Origin: UBA4644 sp034933145
GTDB lineage: Bacteria > Bacillota > Clostridia > Oscillospirales > Butyricicoccaceae
Assembly (NCBI GenBank): GCA_034933145.1
Contig: JAYFOA010000060.1
Span: 1 to 9,938, forward strand
Direction: 5' to 3'
Length of the DNA: 9,938 nucleotides
Of the stretch, positions 1 to 7,017 are shown piece after piece (within the stretch, counting starts at the first letter, position 1; the number at the start of each line of letters is the position of its first letter). Position numbers and translations under genes: made by a program. The notes beneath the pieces were generated by a model that searched no databases, was not told the origin of the DNA, and saw only the letters and a program-made list of their open reading frames with translations.

Positions 1-309
1 ATTTTCCAGCGCGGACAGGGACGGGATCAGACGGAAACTCTGAAATACAAAACCGATATGGGTACTGCGCAGCTGGGCGGCACGGGCGCCGCGCAGGCTG
101 CCGACGGGCCGCCCGCTCAGCAGATATTCGCCGGAGGAAGGGATGTCCAGACAGCCGACGATATTCATCAGCGTCGTGTTTCCGCTGCCGCTGGGCCCAA
201 CCACCGCCGCCAGCGCGCCGGCCGGCACGTAGAGGGAAACATGGCTGAGCGCGCAGACCTCCGCGCCGTTTTTCTGATATTGCTTGCATACATCCCGCAG
301 TTCAATCAC
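1..309 (-). CDS. ABC transporter ATP-binding protein, LolD/MacB type (partial, Walker A Lys replaced by Asn)
   Basis: This is the N-terminal part of an ABC ATPase whose gene continues beyond the left edge; about 103 codons are visible. It opens with a typical IELRDVCKQY strand. The Walker A loop (residues 38-47) reads GPSGSGNTTL, and the Q-loop follows in GFVFQSFRLIPSLSALEN, with Gln at about residue 90. The LIPSLSALEN wording is characteristic of the LolD/MacB/YknY group, which works with FtsX-like permeases in export or lipoprotein handling. The invariant Walker A lysine is Asn44 here (codon AAC, bases 180-178). The other visible motifs are intact. The start is GTG at 309, 9 bases after an AAGGGG ribosome site (324-319). 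GTG at 315 is an alternative only 3 bases from that site. It follows the MtnA-like gene on the same strand after about 55 bp, so the two are probably co-transcribed. Family is clear; substrate and activity are unknown. Confidence 0.85.
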   Translation of the reverse strand, partial: MIELRDVCKQYQKNGAEVCALSHVSLYVPAGALAAVVGPSGSGNTTLMNIVGCLDIPSSGEYLLSGRPVGSLRGARAAQLRSTHIGFVFQSFRLIPSLSALEN

Positions 310-364
310 AGACACGCGCCCCTTCGCTTGCTTTTAAGCGTATTGTCTGCGGTTTGCGTTCGCG

Positions 365-1414
365 CTATGCGTTGGGAAAGTCGGTATCGCCTTCCTGAAA
401 ATATTCGCGCAGCCGATCGGGCGAAAATACGCCGCGGTCGGTGATAACGGCCGTCACCAGATCGGCGGGCGTCCGGTCAAAGGCCGGATAGAGGCCGCGG
501 ACGCCGTCCATCGTCGTCCGGACGCCCATATATTCGAGCGATGCGTTTTCATCGCGATATTCGATTTCCACATCGGCGGCGCCGGTCTTGCCCCGGTCGG
601 GCGAGCCGGTGACGTAATAGGGAAGGCCGAACCGGCGGGCGCACAGGGCCAGCGCGCAGGTGCCCACCTTATTGACCACCGTGCCGTCCAGGCAGATGGC
701 GTCGGCGGCGCTGGTCAGGGCCTGCGCGCGCCCGCTCTGCATCACGGCGGCGGCCATGTTGTCACAGATGACGGTCACCGGGCAGTCCTGATCCTTGGCC
801 ACCGAGGCGGTCAGCCGCGCCCCCTGAAGATAGGGCCGTGTTTCGGGACAGATCATGGAAAGCGATTTGCCCCGCTGCCGGCTTTCGCGGATCAAAAGGC
901 CGATCACCGTTTCGGCAAAGCACTGGGTCATCACGGTGCAGGCGTCGGGCAGCAGGCCGCACAGCAGGGCGGCGCTGCGCCCGATGGCGTTGTAGCGCCG
1001 CTCCATCAGGGCGACGGCATGTCCCTGCAGGGCGCGCCAGGGCGGAAGCCCGTTATTCAGCGCCTCATCGGCCAGGGCGACACACTCGCCGGTGACCGCC
1101 GCCATCCGCGCAGCGGTGGTGGGGCGGGCGTGGGACAACGTATAGGCCGCCCTGCGCAGATAGTCCGGCAGGTCGGCACGGGTGCGGCCCTCCCAGGCCG
1201 CCAGGGCCATGCCGTGGGCGGCGGCGTAGAGGGGACCGGCGCTCTGCGTCACCATGTCGGCGATGGCCTTTGCCACCTCCGTATGGCTGCGGCAGACCTC
1301 AAACCGGACGGTCTGCGGATAGACCCGCCGGTCGAGGATGCGCACCGCGCCGTCTTCAAACCAGGCGACATTTTCATATTTCAGCAAGAAGGCCAGCCCT
1401 TCGTCGGCGCGCAT
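365..1414 (-). CDS. MtnA/eIF2B-like sugar-phosphate isomerase family protein
   Basis: This 349-residue protein belongs to the family of S-methyl-5-thioribose-1-phosphate isomerase (MtnA), ribose-1,5-bisphosphate isomerase and eIF2B subunits, and its length is normal for MtnA. MtnA converts an aldose 1-phosphate to a ketose 1-phosphate in methionine salvage. Visible family motifs are ETRPYLQGARL (191-201), the DNMAAAVM stretch (218-225), VVNKVGT (246-252) and the C-terminal GVRGLYPAFDRTPADLVTAV. The catalytic Cys appears as Cys165 (VMTQCF), and the catalytic Asp aligns without gaps to Asp238 (SAADAICLDG). In contrast, the N-terminal VRGAPAIG motif, which supplies a substrate-phosphate Arg, reads TQSAGPLY (56-63), with Gln57 in the Arg position. 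No other methionine-salvage gene is near. An AAGGAG ribosome site at 1428-1423 lies 8 bases from the ATG. It could be a true isomerase for another sugar phosphate or a diverged paralogue; the precise substrate cannot be told. Confidence 0.85.
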   Translation of the reverse strand: MRADEGLAFLLKYENVAWFEDGAVRILDRRVYPQTVRFEVCRSHTEVAKAIADMVTQSAGPLYAAAHGMALAAWEGRTRADLPDYLRRAAYTLSHARPTTAARMAAVTGECVALADEALNNGLPPWRALQGHAVALMERRYNAIGRSAALLCGLLPDACTVMTQCFAETVIGLLIRESRQRGKSLSMICPETRPYLQGARLTASVAKDQDCPVTVICDNMAAAVMQSGRAQALTSAADAICLDGTVVNKVGTCALALCARRFGLPYYVTGSPDRGKTGAADVEIEYRDENASLEYMGVRTTMDGVRGLYPAFDRTPADLVTAVITDRGVFSPDRLREYFQEGDTDFPNA

Positions 1415-1553
1415 AAAATCGGCTCCTTCTTAACGATGATTTACATGTTTAAAGAATAGCATATCCGGCACGGAAATGCACGGGAAATAATTTGCGCCCT
1501 GCAAAAAAACATCCGAATGTCTGTGCGTCCCCCGGCCGGAACATGCCGGCTGC
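1415..1553 (-). promoter_or_regulatory. Probable promoter and leader of the MtnA-like gene
   Basis: On the minus strand an extended -10 element, TGC followed by TATTCT (1461-1453), lies about 39 bases upstream of the ATG. An overlapping alternative -10 is TATGCT (1463-1458), with a poor -35 TTCCCG (1486-1481) at 17-bp spacing. Neither -35 is good, so the call rests mainly on the extended -10 and on the terminator just upstream that isolates this gene. A short inverted repeat, GCCGG/CCGGC, at 1535-1550 has no T-run on either side. Nothing else is recognised between the terminator and the gene. Confidence 0.35.
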
Positions 1554-1596
1554 AAAAAAATGCTTTTCCGGCGACCTGTGCGCCGAAAAAGCATTT
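1554..1596 (-). terminator. Intrinsic terminator of the rpiR-M42-iadA operon
   Basis: A 16-bp inverted repeat (arms 1558-1573 and 1581-1596, one mismatched position, loop ACCTGTG) has a GC-rich apical part, CGGCG/CGCCG. Read on the minus strand, the descending arm ends in CATTTTTTTGC, giving a run of seven T. It lies about 85 bases past the iadA stop, so it should end that transcript and insulate the MtnA-like gene downstream. The ascending side is A-rich, and the plus-strand T-tract is short (ATTTCATT), so it works best for minus-strand transcripts. Confidence 0.85.
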
Positions 1597-1680
1597 CATT
1601 CTGCCCCTCTTGGGAGAGACACCCGGAAGGGCCGCGCCGCGCGGGAAAGGCAGGGCGTATATACGGGGCGTGGATCACCG

Positions 1681-2835
1681 CTATTCAAACCGGCCCTTCA
1701 TCACGGCCGCGCCGTCCAGCACGGCGGTTTTGCCGCGGGCAAGGAGGTGACGGACGGCGTACTGCCCGTCGAGGGCCAGCAGGTCGGCGTCCGCACCCGG
1801 AGCGATCACGCCCTTGACGCCCGAAAGGCCGAGGACGCGCGCCGGGTTTTCCGTAAAAAAGCGCAGGGCGGTCGAAAGATCAAGTCCCTCACGCGAAAGC
1901 ATCCGCTGCAGCTCCTGCAGCAGCGTGACCGGCGTGACATAGGTCAGGCCGACGCAGTTGCCCTGTGCGTCAAAGCTGGGCTGGCTGCCGCCACCGTCGC
2001 TGCTCATGGTCACGCGGGCGGGGTCGGCCCCCTGGCGCAGCGCCGAGCACAGCGCGGCCGATGTTCCTTTTTCGCTTTCCGGCAGGTCGGCGGTAAAATC
2101 GATGGTGCCGCCCAGGTTGTTAAACCGCACCGCCTCCGCCACCAGCTCCGGCGAACGGCAGCAGTGGGCGGGCAGAAAGCTCTGCGGCGGCACGTCGGAG
2201 CAGGCGAGCGCCTCAAACAGCGGCGAGAGACGCCGGGGAGAGGTGCCGAGATGCATGACGACAAGGCCCGGTTTGCCGGAGAGCATGCCGCCGATGCGGG
2301 CCTCGGAGGCAAGTCGCGCCAGCTCTTCGCCGGAGATGGCGGAGCTTCGGTGGTCGGACAGGGCGATCTTGACGCCGATCACCTTATCGATCAGGGAAAG
2401 ATCGCGCATGACGTCGCCCGTCAGCGTGGGGGAGGGACAGCGGTAGCTGCCGGTCAGCATCCGCGTCGTGATGCCCTCTTCCTCCAGCGAGCGGCATTTG
2501 AACAGCAGGTTTTCCAGGCTGCGGGAGATACCGTCGGTGCCCAGCAGGCCCAGCACGGTGGTGACGCCGCTTAAGGTAAGGTCGGTCAGCCGGATCTCCG
2601 GCACGCGGGAGACAGGCCCCTGCTCGCCGCCGCCGCCGGTGACATGGACATGAATGTCGACAAGACCCGGGCAGACGGTCATGCCGTGCAGGTCGAGAAC
2701 CTCTGTTTCAGGCAGGCTCTCCCAGCGGGAGAGGTCGGGCTCTACTTTATAGATCTGATCGCCCAGCACCAGAATGTCCCGTTTGCCGAGATGGGCGGGC
2801 GCGTAAATGTCACAGTTTTTCCAAAGCTTCAGCAT
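1681..2835 (-). CDS. iadA: Beta-aspartyl (isoaspartyl) dipeptidase
   Basis: This 384-residue amidohydrolase hydrolyses beta-aspartyl dipeptides such as isoAsp-Leu, which arise from spontaneous Asn/Asp damage and resist ordinary peptidases. The binuclear-zinc ligands of IadA are all present: His62 and His64 in DIHVHVTGGGGE, the carboxylated Lys156 in VIGVKIALSDHRS, His195 in VVMHLG, His224 in LPAHCCR and the catalytic Asp280 in SSDGGGS. The substrate residues known from the E. coli enzyme also align: Glu71, Tyr131 (GSYRCPSPT), Arg163, Arg227 and Ser284. Length matches the family (about 390). The N-terminal and C-terminal beta-sandwich parts (GMTVCPGLVD; GVIAPGADADLLAL) are intact. No signal peptide is visible, so it is cytoplasmic. 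It is the last gene of its operon; its AGGAGG ribosome site overlaps the TAG stop of the M42 gene 8 bp upstream, which implies translational coupling. Confident call. Confidence 0.95.
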   Translation of the reverse strand: MLKLWKNCDIYAPAHLGKRDILVLGDQIYKVEPDLSRWESLPETEVLDLHGMTVCPGLVDIHVHVTGGGGEQGPVSRVPEIRLTDLTLSGVTTVLGLLGTDGISRSLENLLFKCRSLEEEGITTRMLTGSYRCPSPTLTGDVMRDLSLIDKVIGVKIALSDHRSSAISGEELARLASEARIGGMLSGKPGLVVMHLGTSPRRLSPLFEALACSDVPPQSFLPAHCCRSPELVAEAVRFNNLGGTIDFTADLPESEKGTSAALCSALRQGADPARVTMSSDGGGSQPSFDAQGNCVGLTYVTPVTLLQELQRMLSREGLDLSTALRFFTENPARVLGLSGVKGVIAPGADADLLALDGQYAVRHLLARGKTAVLDGAAVMKGRFE

Positions 2836-2843
2836 GGTTCCTC

Positions 2844-3920
2844 CTAAAAGCTGCCGATCACGTCGGCGTTGAGCGCGCGTATCACGGCGCAGGCGAGCTT
2901 CACCGCATTTTCATAGTCCGAAAGGGCGGCGATCCCCGTATGGGTATGAATATACCGCACGGGCAGCCCGATGACGATCGTGGGCACGCCCCGATGGGAT
3001 AGGTGGATGGATGCGCCGTTGGTGGCGCTGTGCTCACGGACGCCGTCCTGGACGGGGATGCCGCACTGGGCGGCTAAACAAAGGGCAAAGCGCATAAAGC
3101 GCGGGTTGGTCAGCATTTCGCCGTCCATATGCCGCAGCATCGGCCCGTGCTTAAGGCAGGTCTGCTGCTCGTATTTTGGCACGCAGGTGTCATCCGCGGG
3201 GCAGCCTTCAAATACGATGGCGACGTCCGGAGCGACGGTGTGCGCCGTCACGACGGCGCCGCGCATGGACAGCTCTTCCTGCGAGGAGAGGCCCGCCGTC
3301 ACGTCGACGTTCAGGGCTTCGCCCCGCAGCGCGCTGAGCGTGCCGAGAAGGGCGGCGCAGCCCAGCCGGCAGTCAAAGGCCTTGCCCCACAGCAGCCCGT
3401 GCTGTTCATCATAGGAAAAGCGGGTGTCGGGCACGACCGGCTCCCCGGGGCGGAGGGCAAAATCTTCTTTTGCTTCTTCATACGAGCAGGCGCCCACGTC
3501 GATGGACATCTCGGGCTGGCGTACGGGCTGCTTCATCTCGTCGGAGGTCATGTAATGGACCGGTTTGCTGGCGATGACGCCGGGAACCCACGCCCCGCGC
3601 GCGTTATGTACCAAAACCCGGTGGGCCGGCAGCGTATGATCGACCCAGTCGCCCAGGGGCGTAAACTTCAGCGTGCCGTTCTCGCGGAGAGAGTGGACCA
3701 TGAAGGCCACCTCGTCGCTGTGCGCGTCCAGCAGCACGGTCGGCCGGCCGCCGCGGTTTTCCGCCCGCCGGATATAGAGGTTGCGCAGGCTGTCCTCGCA
3801 AATCTTGCCGAGGCCGTCCGCCCACCGGCGGGCGACCGTCAGCACCTCATCCTCAAATCCCGGCGCGCCGGGCGCGTCGGACAGCTGCGCGATCATTTCC
3901 AGAACCTGCGCGTTATTCAT
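2844..3920 (-). CDS. M42 family metallo-aminopeptidase
   Basis: This 358-residue protein is a co-catalytic metallopeptidase of the M42 family (glutamyl aminopeptidase/PepA, TET, FrvX type), which trims N-terminal residues from short peptides in the cytoplasm, usually as a large oligomer. Metal ligands can be placed: His67 and Asp69 in LLDAHSDEV, the bridging Asp183 in AFDCRLGC, Glu216 after the general base Glu215 in SSQEELSMRGA, Glu238 in VFEGCPADD and His325 in RYIHTHTG. The fourth-site residue is Glu rather than the Asp of many M42 enzymes, a variant found in other members. Length is normal (340-370). The start is ATG at 3920, after a GGAGGG site 4 bases away; it overlaps the end of the regulator gene by 8 bp (ATGAATAA). 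Together with IadA next door it suggests complete breakdown of imported peptides. The family is sure; the residue preference is not. Confidence 0.93.
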   Translation of the reverse strand: MNNAQVLEMIAQLSDAPGAPGFEDEVLTVARRWADGLGKICEDSLRNLYIRRAENRGGRPTVLLDAHSDEVAFMVHSLRENGTLKFTPLGDWVDHTLPAHRVLVHNARGAWVPGVIASKPVHYMTSDEMKQPVRQPEMSIDVGACSYEEAKEDFALRPGEPVVPDTRFSYDEQHGLLWGKAFDCRLGCAALLGTLSALRGEALNVDVTAGLSSQEELSMRGAVVTAHTVAPDVAIVFEGCPADDTCVPKYEQQTCLKHGPMLRHMDGEMLTNPRFMRFALCLAAQCGIPVQDGVREHSATNGASIHLSHRGVPTIVIGLPVRYIHTHTGIAALSDYENAVKLACAVIRALNADVIGSF

Positions 3921-4800
3921 TCTGCCCTCCTATATCATTTGCCCGGCCGCCGCTCATAAAATCGCTGACGTTCTGCTCTTCCGCCAGGATCTCGTCAAAG
4001 CGCGGCCCCATTTCCACCGCGATGCAGGAGGTCAGGATATTGATAAAGGACGCCGTCGCGACCTGCGAGTTATAGAAATACCGCGCCGAGGTGCCGCAGA
4101 GGAAGACATCGCTGCCCTCGCCGGAAGCGGGGGAATCCGGGCTGTCGGTGATGGCGAGGATCGGCGTGCCGCGGTAACGGCAGTAGCTTGCTATATTATA
4201 GATAGGGAGGTGATAGGGCGGGAAGGACAGCAGGATGACATAGTCGGTCTTTTTCAGCCGCGCCAGCACGGTCTGCACCGTGTCGCTGTCGCCCAGCTTG
4301 ACGCCGCTGGTTTTGATGCGCAGGAAATTGAGGCGGTAGCAGAGATAGTCGGCAAAGATCTTTGTGCCGTCATGCGCGAAGACCAGCACCTCGTCGGCCT
4401 GCAGCAGACCGCGGGCACAGGCAAAGAGTCTGTCCGCGTCGAGCCCCCCGATCATGTCGGTCAGGTTACGCAGGTCGTCCGCGCAGATGGCCTGCAGCGC
4501 CTGCGCCGGTCCGCCGGAAACGCTTCTGCCGGCGTTTTCAAGAAAAGAGGGCGGGGAAATCGCCTGCATCGCCTCCCGCGTGTACGCCTGCAGCGCCTCT
4601 TTCAGAGCGATGAAGCTGTCAAAGCCCAGCGCCTTGCACAGCCGCAGCACCGATACCTCAGAGGCGCCGGAACGGCGGCTCAGCTCCTTCAGAGATAAAT
4701 AGGATACCTCCTCGGGCGCACCCAGAATATATTCCGCGATGGAGCGCTGCTTATTGGTAAGCTCGCCAAGGCGCGCTCGGATATGTTCTAATCCGGACAT
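3913..4800 (-). CDS. MurR/RpiR family transcriptional regulator (HTH plus SIS domain)
   Basis: This 295-residue protein has an N-terminal RpiR-type helix-turn-helix of about 75 residues (LTNKQRSIAEYIL through GFDSFIALKEAL, recognition helix about 46-59) and a SIS domain from about 120 to 260. Family members bind inverted repeats and usually sense phosphosugars. Here the usual SIS nucleating motifs are altered: GxGxS reads AHDGTK (142-147), and SxSGxT reads SFPPYH (192-197). A peptide- or amino-acid-linked ligand is therefore plausible, though not shown. The chosen start is ATG at 4800, because GGGAGGG (4810-4804) is its ribosome site; the in-frame GTG at 4812 lies upstream of that site. It is the first gene of the operon with the M42 peptidase and iadA and is divergent from the oligopeptide importer. 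Its promoter overlaps a 20-bp perfect inverted repeat, which points to autoregulation. Confidence 0.92.
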   Translation of the reverse strand: MSGLEHIRARLGELTNKQRSIAEYILGAPEEVSYLSLKELSRRSGASEVSVLRLCKALGFDSFIALKEALQAYTREAMQAISPPSFLENAGRSVSGGPAQALQAICADDLRNLTDMIGGLDADRLFACARGLLQADEVLVFAHDGTKIFADYLCYRLNFLRIKTSGVKLGDSDTVQTVLARLKKTDYVILLSFPPYHLPIYNIASYCRYRGTPILAITDSPDSPASGEGSDVFLCGTSARYFYNSQVATASFINILTSCIAVEMGPRFDEILAEEQNVSDFMSGGRANDIGGQNE

Positions 4801-4813
4801 AGTCCCTCCCACG

Positions 4814-4833
4814 AATAAAGCATTTACTTTATT
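4814..4833. promoter_or_regulatory. Candidate RpiR operator 1
   Basis: A perfect 7-bp inverted repeat (AATAAAG, 6-bp spacer, CTTTATT) covers the -10 and expected start point of the regulator's own promoter. Its core AAAG-N6-CTTT recurs at 4944-4957 in the same intergenic region. Its position would block transcription, so repression of the regulator operon is the simplest reading. Binding is inferred from position and symmetry only. Confidence 0.55.
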
Positions 4834-4859
4834 TTAATGCGTGCAAAATCGAAAATCAA
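4831..4859 (-). promoter_or_regulatory. Promoter of the rpiR-M42-iadA operon
   Basis: On the minus strand a -35 TTGATT (4859-4854) and a -10 TAAAAT (4836-4831) are separated by exactly 17 bp. They match the sigma-A consensus at 4/6 and 5/6 positions. The predicted start is near 4824, leaving a leader of about 24 bases that carries the GGGAGGG ribosome site. The -10 and start point lie inside the inverted repeat 4814-4833. Confidence 0.7.
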
Positions 4860-4943
4860 GGCAATATAGCGAAAAATGTTTCGGCATTTACGCCAAAAAT
4901 TAAAAATGTTATGCAATAGTATGAACAAAAATCAAAATGGATG

Positions 4944-4958
4944 AAAGTTTTTACTTTA
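4944..4958. promoter_or_regulatory. Candidate RpiR operator 2
   Basis: The stretch AAAGTTTTTACTTTA shares 13 of 15 bases with 4817-4831 in operator 1, in the same orientation. Within it AAAGT and ACTTT form an inverted repeat. It overlaps the -35 of the importer promoter. The two sites are 127 bp apart centre to centre, about 12 helical turns, so looping between bound dimers is possible. Confidence 0.5.
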
Positions 4959-4983
4959 CTTTGCAGAAATCGCGGAGTATCAT
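4955..4983 (+). promoter_or_regulatory. Probable promoter of the oligopeptide importer operon
   Basis: TTTACT (4955-4960) and TATCAT (4978-4983) are spaced 17 bp apart and match the sigma-A consensus at 4/6 and 5/6 positions. The predicted start near 4990 gives a leader of about 65 bases. A second TATAAT-like hexamer, TAAAAT (4995-5000), has no acceptable -35. The -35 lies at the edge of candidate operator 2. Confidence 0.55.
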
Positions 4984-5055
4984 GGACACTAAGATAAAAT
5001 GTGTTCCAAATTACCTGCCCGTACCTTCAAAATTCGAAAAGAGGAGCGAAATGAC

Positions 5056-6996
5056 ATGAAGAAGATCATCGCGCTGCTGATGGCCGTGGCCATGTTATCC
5101 GGCGCGCTGGCCGGCTGCACCGGCACGAACGGCGGAACGACCGGCGGCGACAATACCGGCGGCGATACCACCACGCCGGAGACTACCTATGAGGATACCT
5201 ATAAGTCTACCTTCTCAACCAGCATTACCAGCCTGAACCCCTACACCACCGAAACCGCCTCCGACTATTGGTTCTCCGCCAACTTCCTGGATGCGCTGCT
5301 GGAGACCGACAAGTACGGTATGACGGCCCCCTGCGTCGCGGAAAGCTGGGAGCACAGCGACGATTATACCGTCTGGACCTACCATCTGCGCCAGGGCATC
5401 TACTGGGTGGACTGCAATGGGCAGAAGACCGAATATGAGGTGGACGCCGACGACTTTGTCTCCGGCATGCGCTATGTCGCCGATCCGGCCAACGCCGCCA
5501 ACGGCTTTGGCACCATCCGCGGCATCATCGCCGGCCTGTACGATTATTACTATCTGCTGTCCGACGTCGACGACGGATCGAACACCAGCATGACCCGCGA
5601 GCAGGCGCTGGCTACTTTCGATACGTCGGTGGGCGTCAAGGCCGTCGACAAATACACCGTGGAATACACCATGGATCATCCCTGCCCGTTCTTTGACGCC
5701 TTCGGCCAGACCGATCTGATGTGCCCGGTGGAGCAGGCCTTCCTGGACACGGTGGGCGCGGAATACGGCACCGCCAAGGAGAAGATGCTCTATAACGGCG
5801 CCTACTATATCTCCACATGGGACCGCGACAAGCAGATCACCATGACCAAAAACCCCTATTACTGGGATGTGGACAATGTCCATGTCAACGCTCTGAGCTT
5901 TGAGTATGTGGCCGACAACATCTCGTCCCTCGAGCTTTTCAAGCGGGGAGACGTCACAACGGTCCAGCTGAGCTCCGAAGAGGTCGCCAGCATCAAGGGA
6001 AGCGAATGGGAGCAGGACGTCTATCTGGCCGACAAAAACGCGACCACCTACTGGTATTCCTTCAACTTTGCCACCCGCAACCCGGAGCTGGCCACCGCCG
6101 TGCAGAATGAGAATTTCCGCAAGGCGATCTTCACCGCCATCGATGCGGTGACCCTGTCCGCCATCTGGGAGCCCAATGATCCGGAGTTCTTTACCCGCTA
6201 TACCCTCCTGCCCGAGGGCGTCATGTTTGGCCCGGACGGCGTGGATTATACCGACAGCGAAGCGCTCAAGCCCTATAAGGGTATCGATCCGTTTGACGCA
6301 AACAAGGCCAAGGAGTACATGAAGGCCGCTGTGGCCGAGCTGTGCGAAGCGGACGGCGTTACCTTAAAGGGTGTGACGCCCGGCCAGGTCGACATGCTGC
6401 CCATCGAGCAGTGGGACGTGGACGGCAAGCTGCCCATCGACATCGTCTATTCTTCCGGCAGCAGCGAGAACGAAATGAAGAAGGCCGCGCTGGTCAAGCA
6501 GATGCTGGAAACCTATCTGGGCACCGAATATGTCAACGTCATCCTCGGCTATGCCAGCAACAGCTTCAGCGCCGATGTCTATGACCTCGGCAACTGGGAT
6601 CTGGTGGACGACAGCTACAGCTTCCGCTATGCCGATCCCTCCTGCAACCTCGACCGCTGCACCAGCGATTATGACATCACCTACAGCACCTACAGCATCC
6701 CCGAATATGACGATATGATCGCCAAGGCCGACGGGATCTATGACATCAAGGAGCGCTACGCCGCCTTTGCCGAGGCGGAAGCCTGGCTGATGGAGCACGC
6801 CTATATCAAGCCCTTTATGTCCGGCGGCGGCTCTTACAACATGACCCATGTCGTGCCCTTCACCACCCCGGGCGGTATCGGGCGCAGCTATTATAAGATG
6901 AAGGGCGCTTTGATCCAGAGCACCCCCGTGACCAGCGAGCAGTACCAGACGCTCAAGACGCAGAACGAACAGGAAAAGGCTGCCCTGAGCAAATAG
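5056..6996 (+). CDS. Peptide ABC transporter substrate-binding lipoprotein (OppA-like, SBP family 5)
   Basis: This 646-residue extracellular receptor would capture oligopeptides and hand them to the permease pair. It begins with a lipoprotein signal peptide: MKK, a hydrophobic stretch, then the lipobox LAGC with Cys21 as the acylated residue. A Gly/Thr/Asn-rich flexible linker follows (about 22-42). The mature part has SBP_bac_5 features: TSITSLNPYTT at the start, SWEHSDDYTVWTYHLRQGIYW, and NGAYYISTWDRDKQITMTKNPYYW. Length is slightly above the usual 540-600. The ATG at 5056 is chosen because it begins the signal peptide and follows GAGGAG (5041-5046) by 9 bases; the upstream in-frame ATG at 4999 would bury the signal. 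It is the first gene of the importer operon and divergent from the RpiR regulator. The family is certain; peptide specificity, including any preference for isoaspartyl peptides, is unknown. Confidence 0.93.
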   Translation: MKKIIALLMAVAMLSGALAGCTGTNGGTTGGDNTGGDTTTPETTYEDTYKSTFSTSITSLNPYTTETASDYWFSANFLDALLETDKYGMTAPCVAESWEHSDDYTVWTYHLRQGIYWVDCNGQKTEYEVDADDFVSGMRYVADPANAANGFGTIRGIIAGLYDYYYLLSDVDDGSNTSMTREQALATFDTSVGVKAVDKYTVEYTMDHPCPFFDAFGQTDLMCPVEQAFLDTVGAEYGTAKEKMLYNGAYYISTWDRDKQITMTKNPYYWDVDNVHVNALSFEYVADNISSLELFKRGDVTTVQLSSEEVASIKGSEWEQDVYLADKNATTYWYSFNFATRNPELATAVQNENFRKAIFTAIDAVTLSAIWEPNDPEFFTRYTLLPEGVMFGPDGVDYTDSEALKPYKGIDPFDANKAKEYMKAAVAELCEADGVTLKGVTPGQVDMLPIEQWDVDGKLPIDIVYSSGSSENEMKKAALVKQMLETYLGTEYVNVILGYASNSFSADVYDLGNWDLVDDSYSFRYADPSCNLDRCTSDYDITYSTYSIPEYDDMIAKADGIYDIKERYAAFAEAEAWLMEHAYIKPFMSGGGSYNMTHVVPFTTPGGIGRSYYKMKGALIQSTPVTSEQYQTLKTQNEQEKAALSK

Positions 6997-7017
6997 GAAG
7001 CGAATTGCTGAAATCAG

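Noticed and set aside
325..340. Short inverted repeat CGCTT/AAGCG between the MtnA-like gene and the ABC ATPase gene as a terminator
   Set aside because: It has only a 5-bp stem, no T-run, and lies next to the ATPase ribosome site; the two genes look co-transcribed.
1601..1665. GC-rich, possibly folded segment and the palindrome CGTATATACG between the iadA stop and the terminator
   Set aside because: Pairings such as CTGCC/GGCAG are short, and the 10-bp palindrome is isolated, with no second copy or promoter beside it; chance is likely.
1492..2574. Plus-strand open frame (360 codons) opposite iadA
   Set aside because: It runs through the intrinsic terminator and antisense to iadA, with Gln/Arg/Ala/Gly-rich composition and no recognisable motif.
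3781..4698. Plus-strand open frame (305 codons) opposite the RpiR gene
   Set aside because: It is a shadow of the regulator and M42 genes and shows no independent features.
4995..5000. TAAAAT as the -10 of a second importer promoter
   Set aside because: No -35-like hexamer lies at 16-18 bp; TTTACT/TATCAT upstream fits better.
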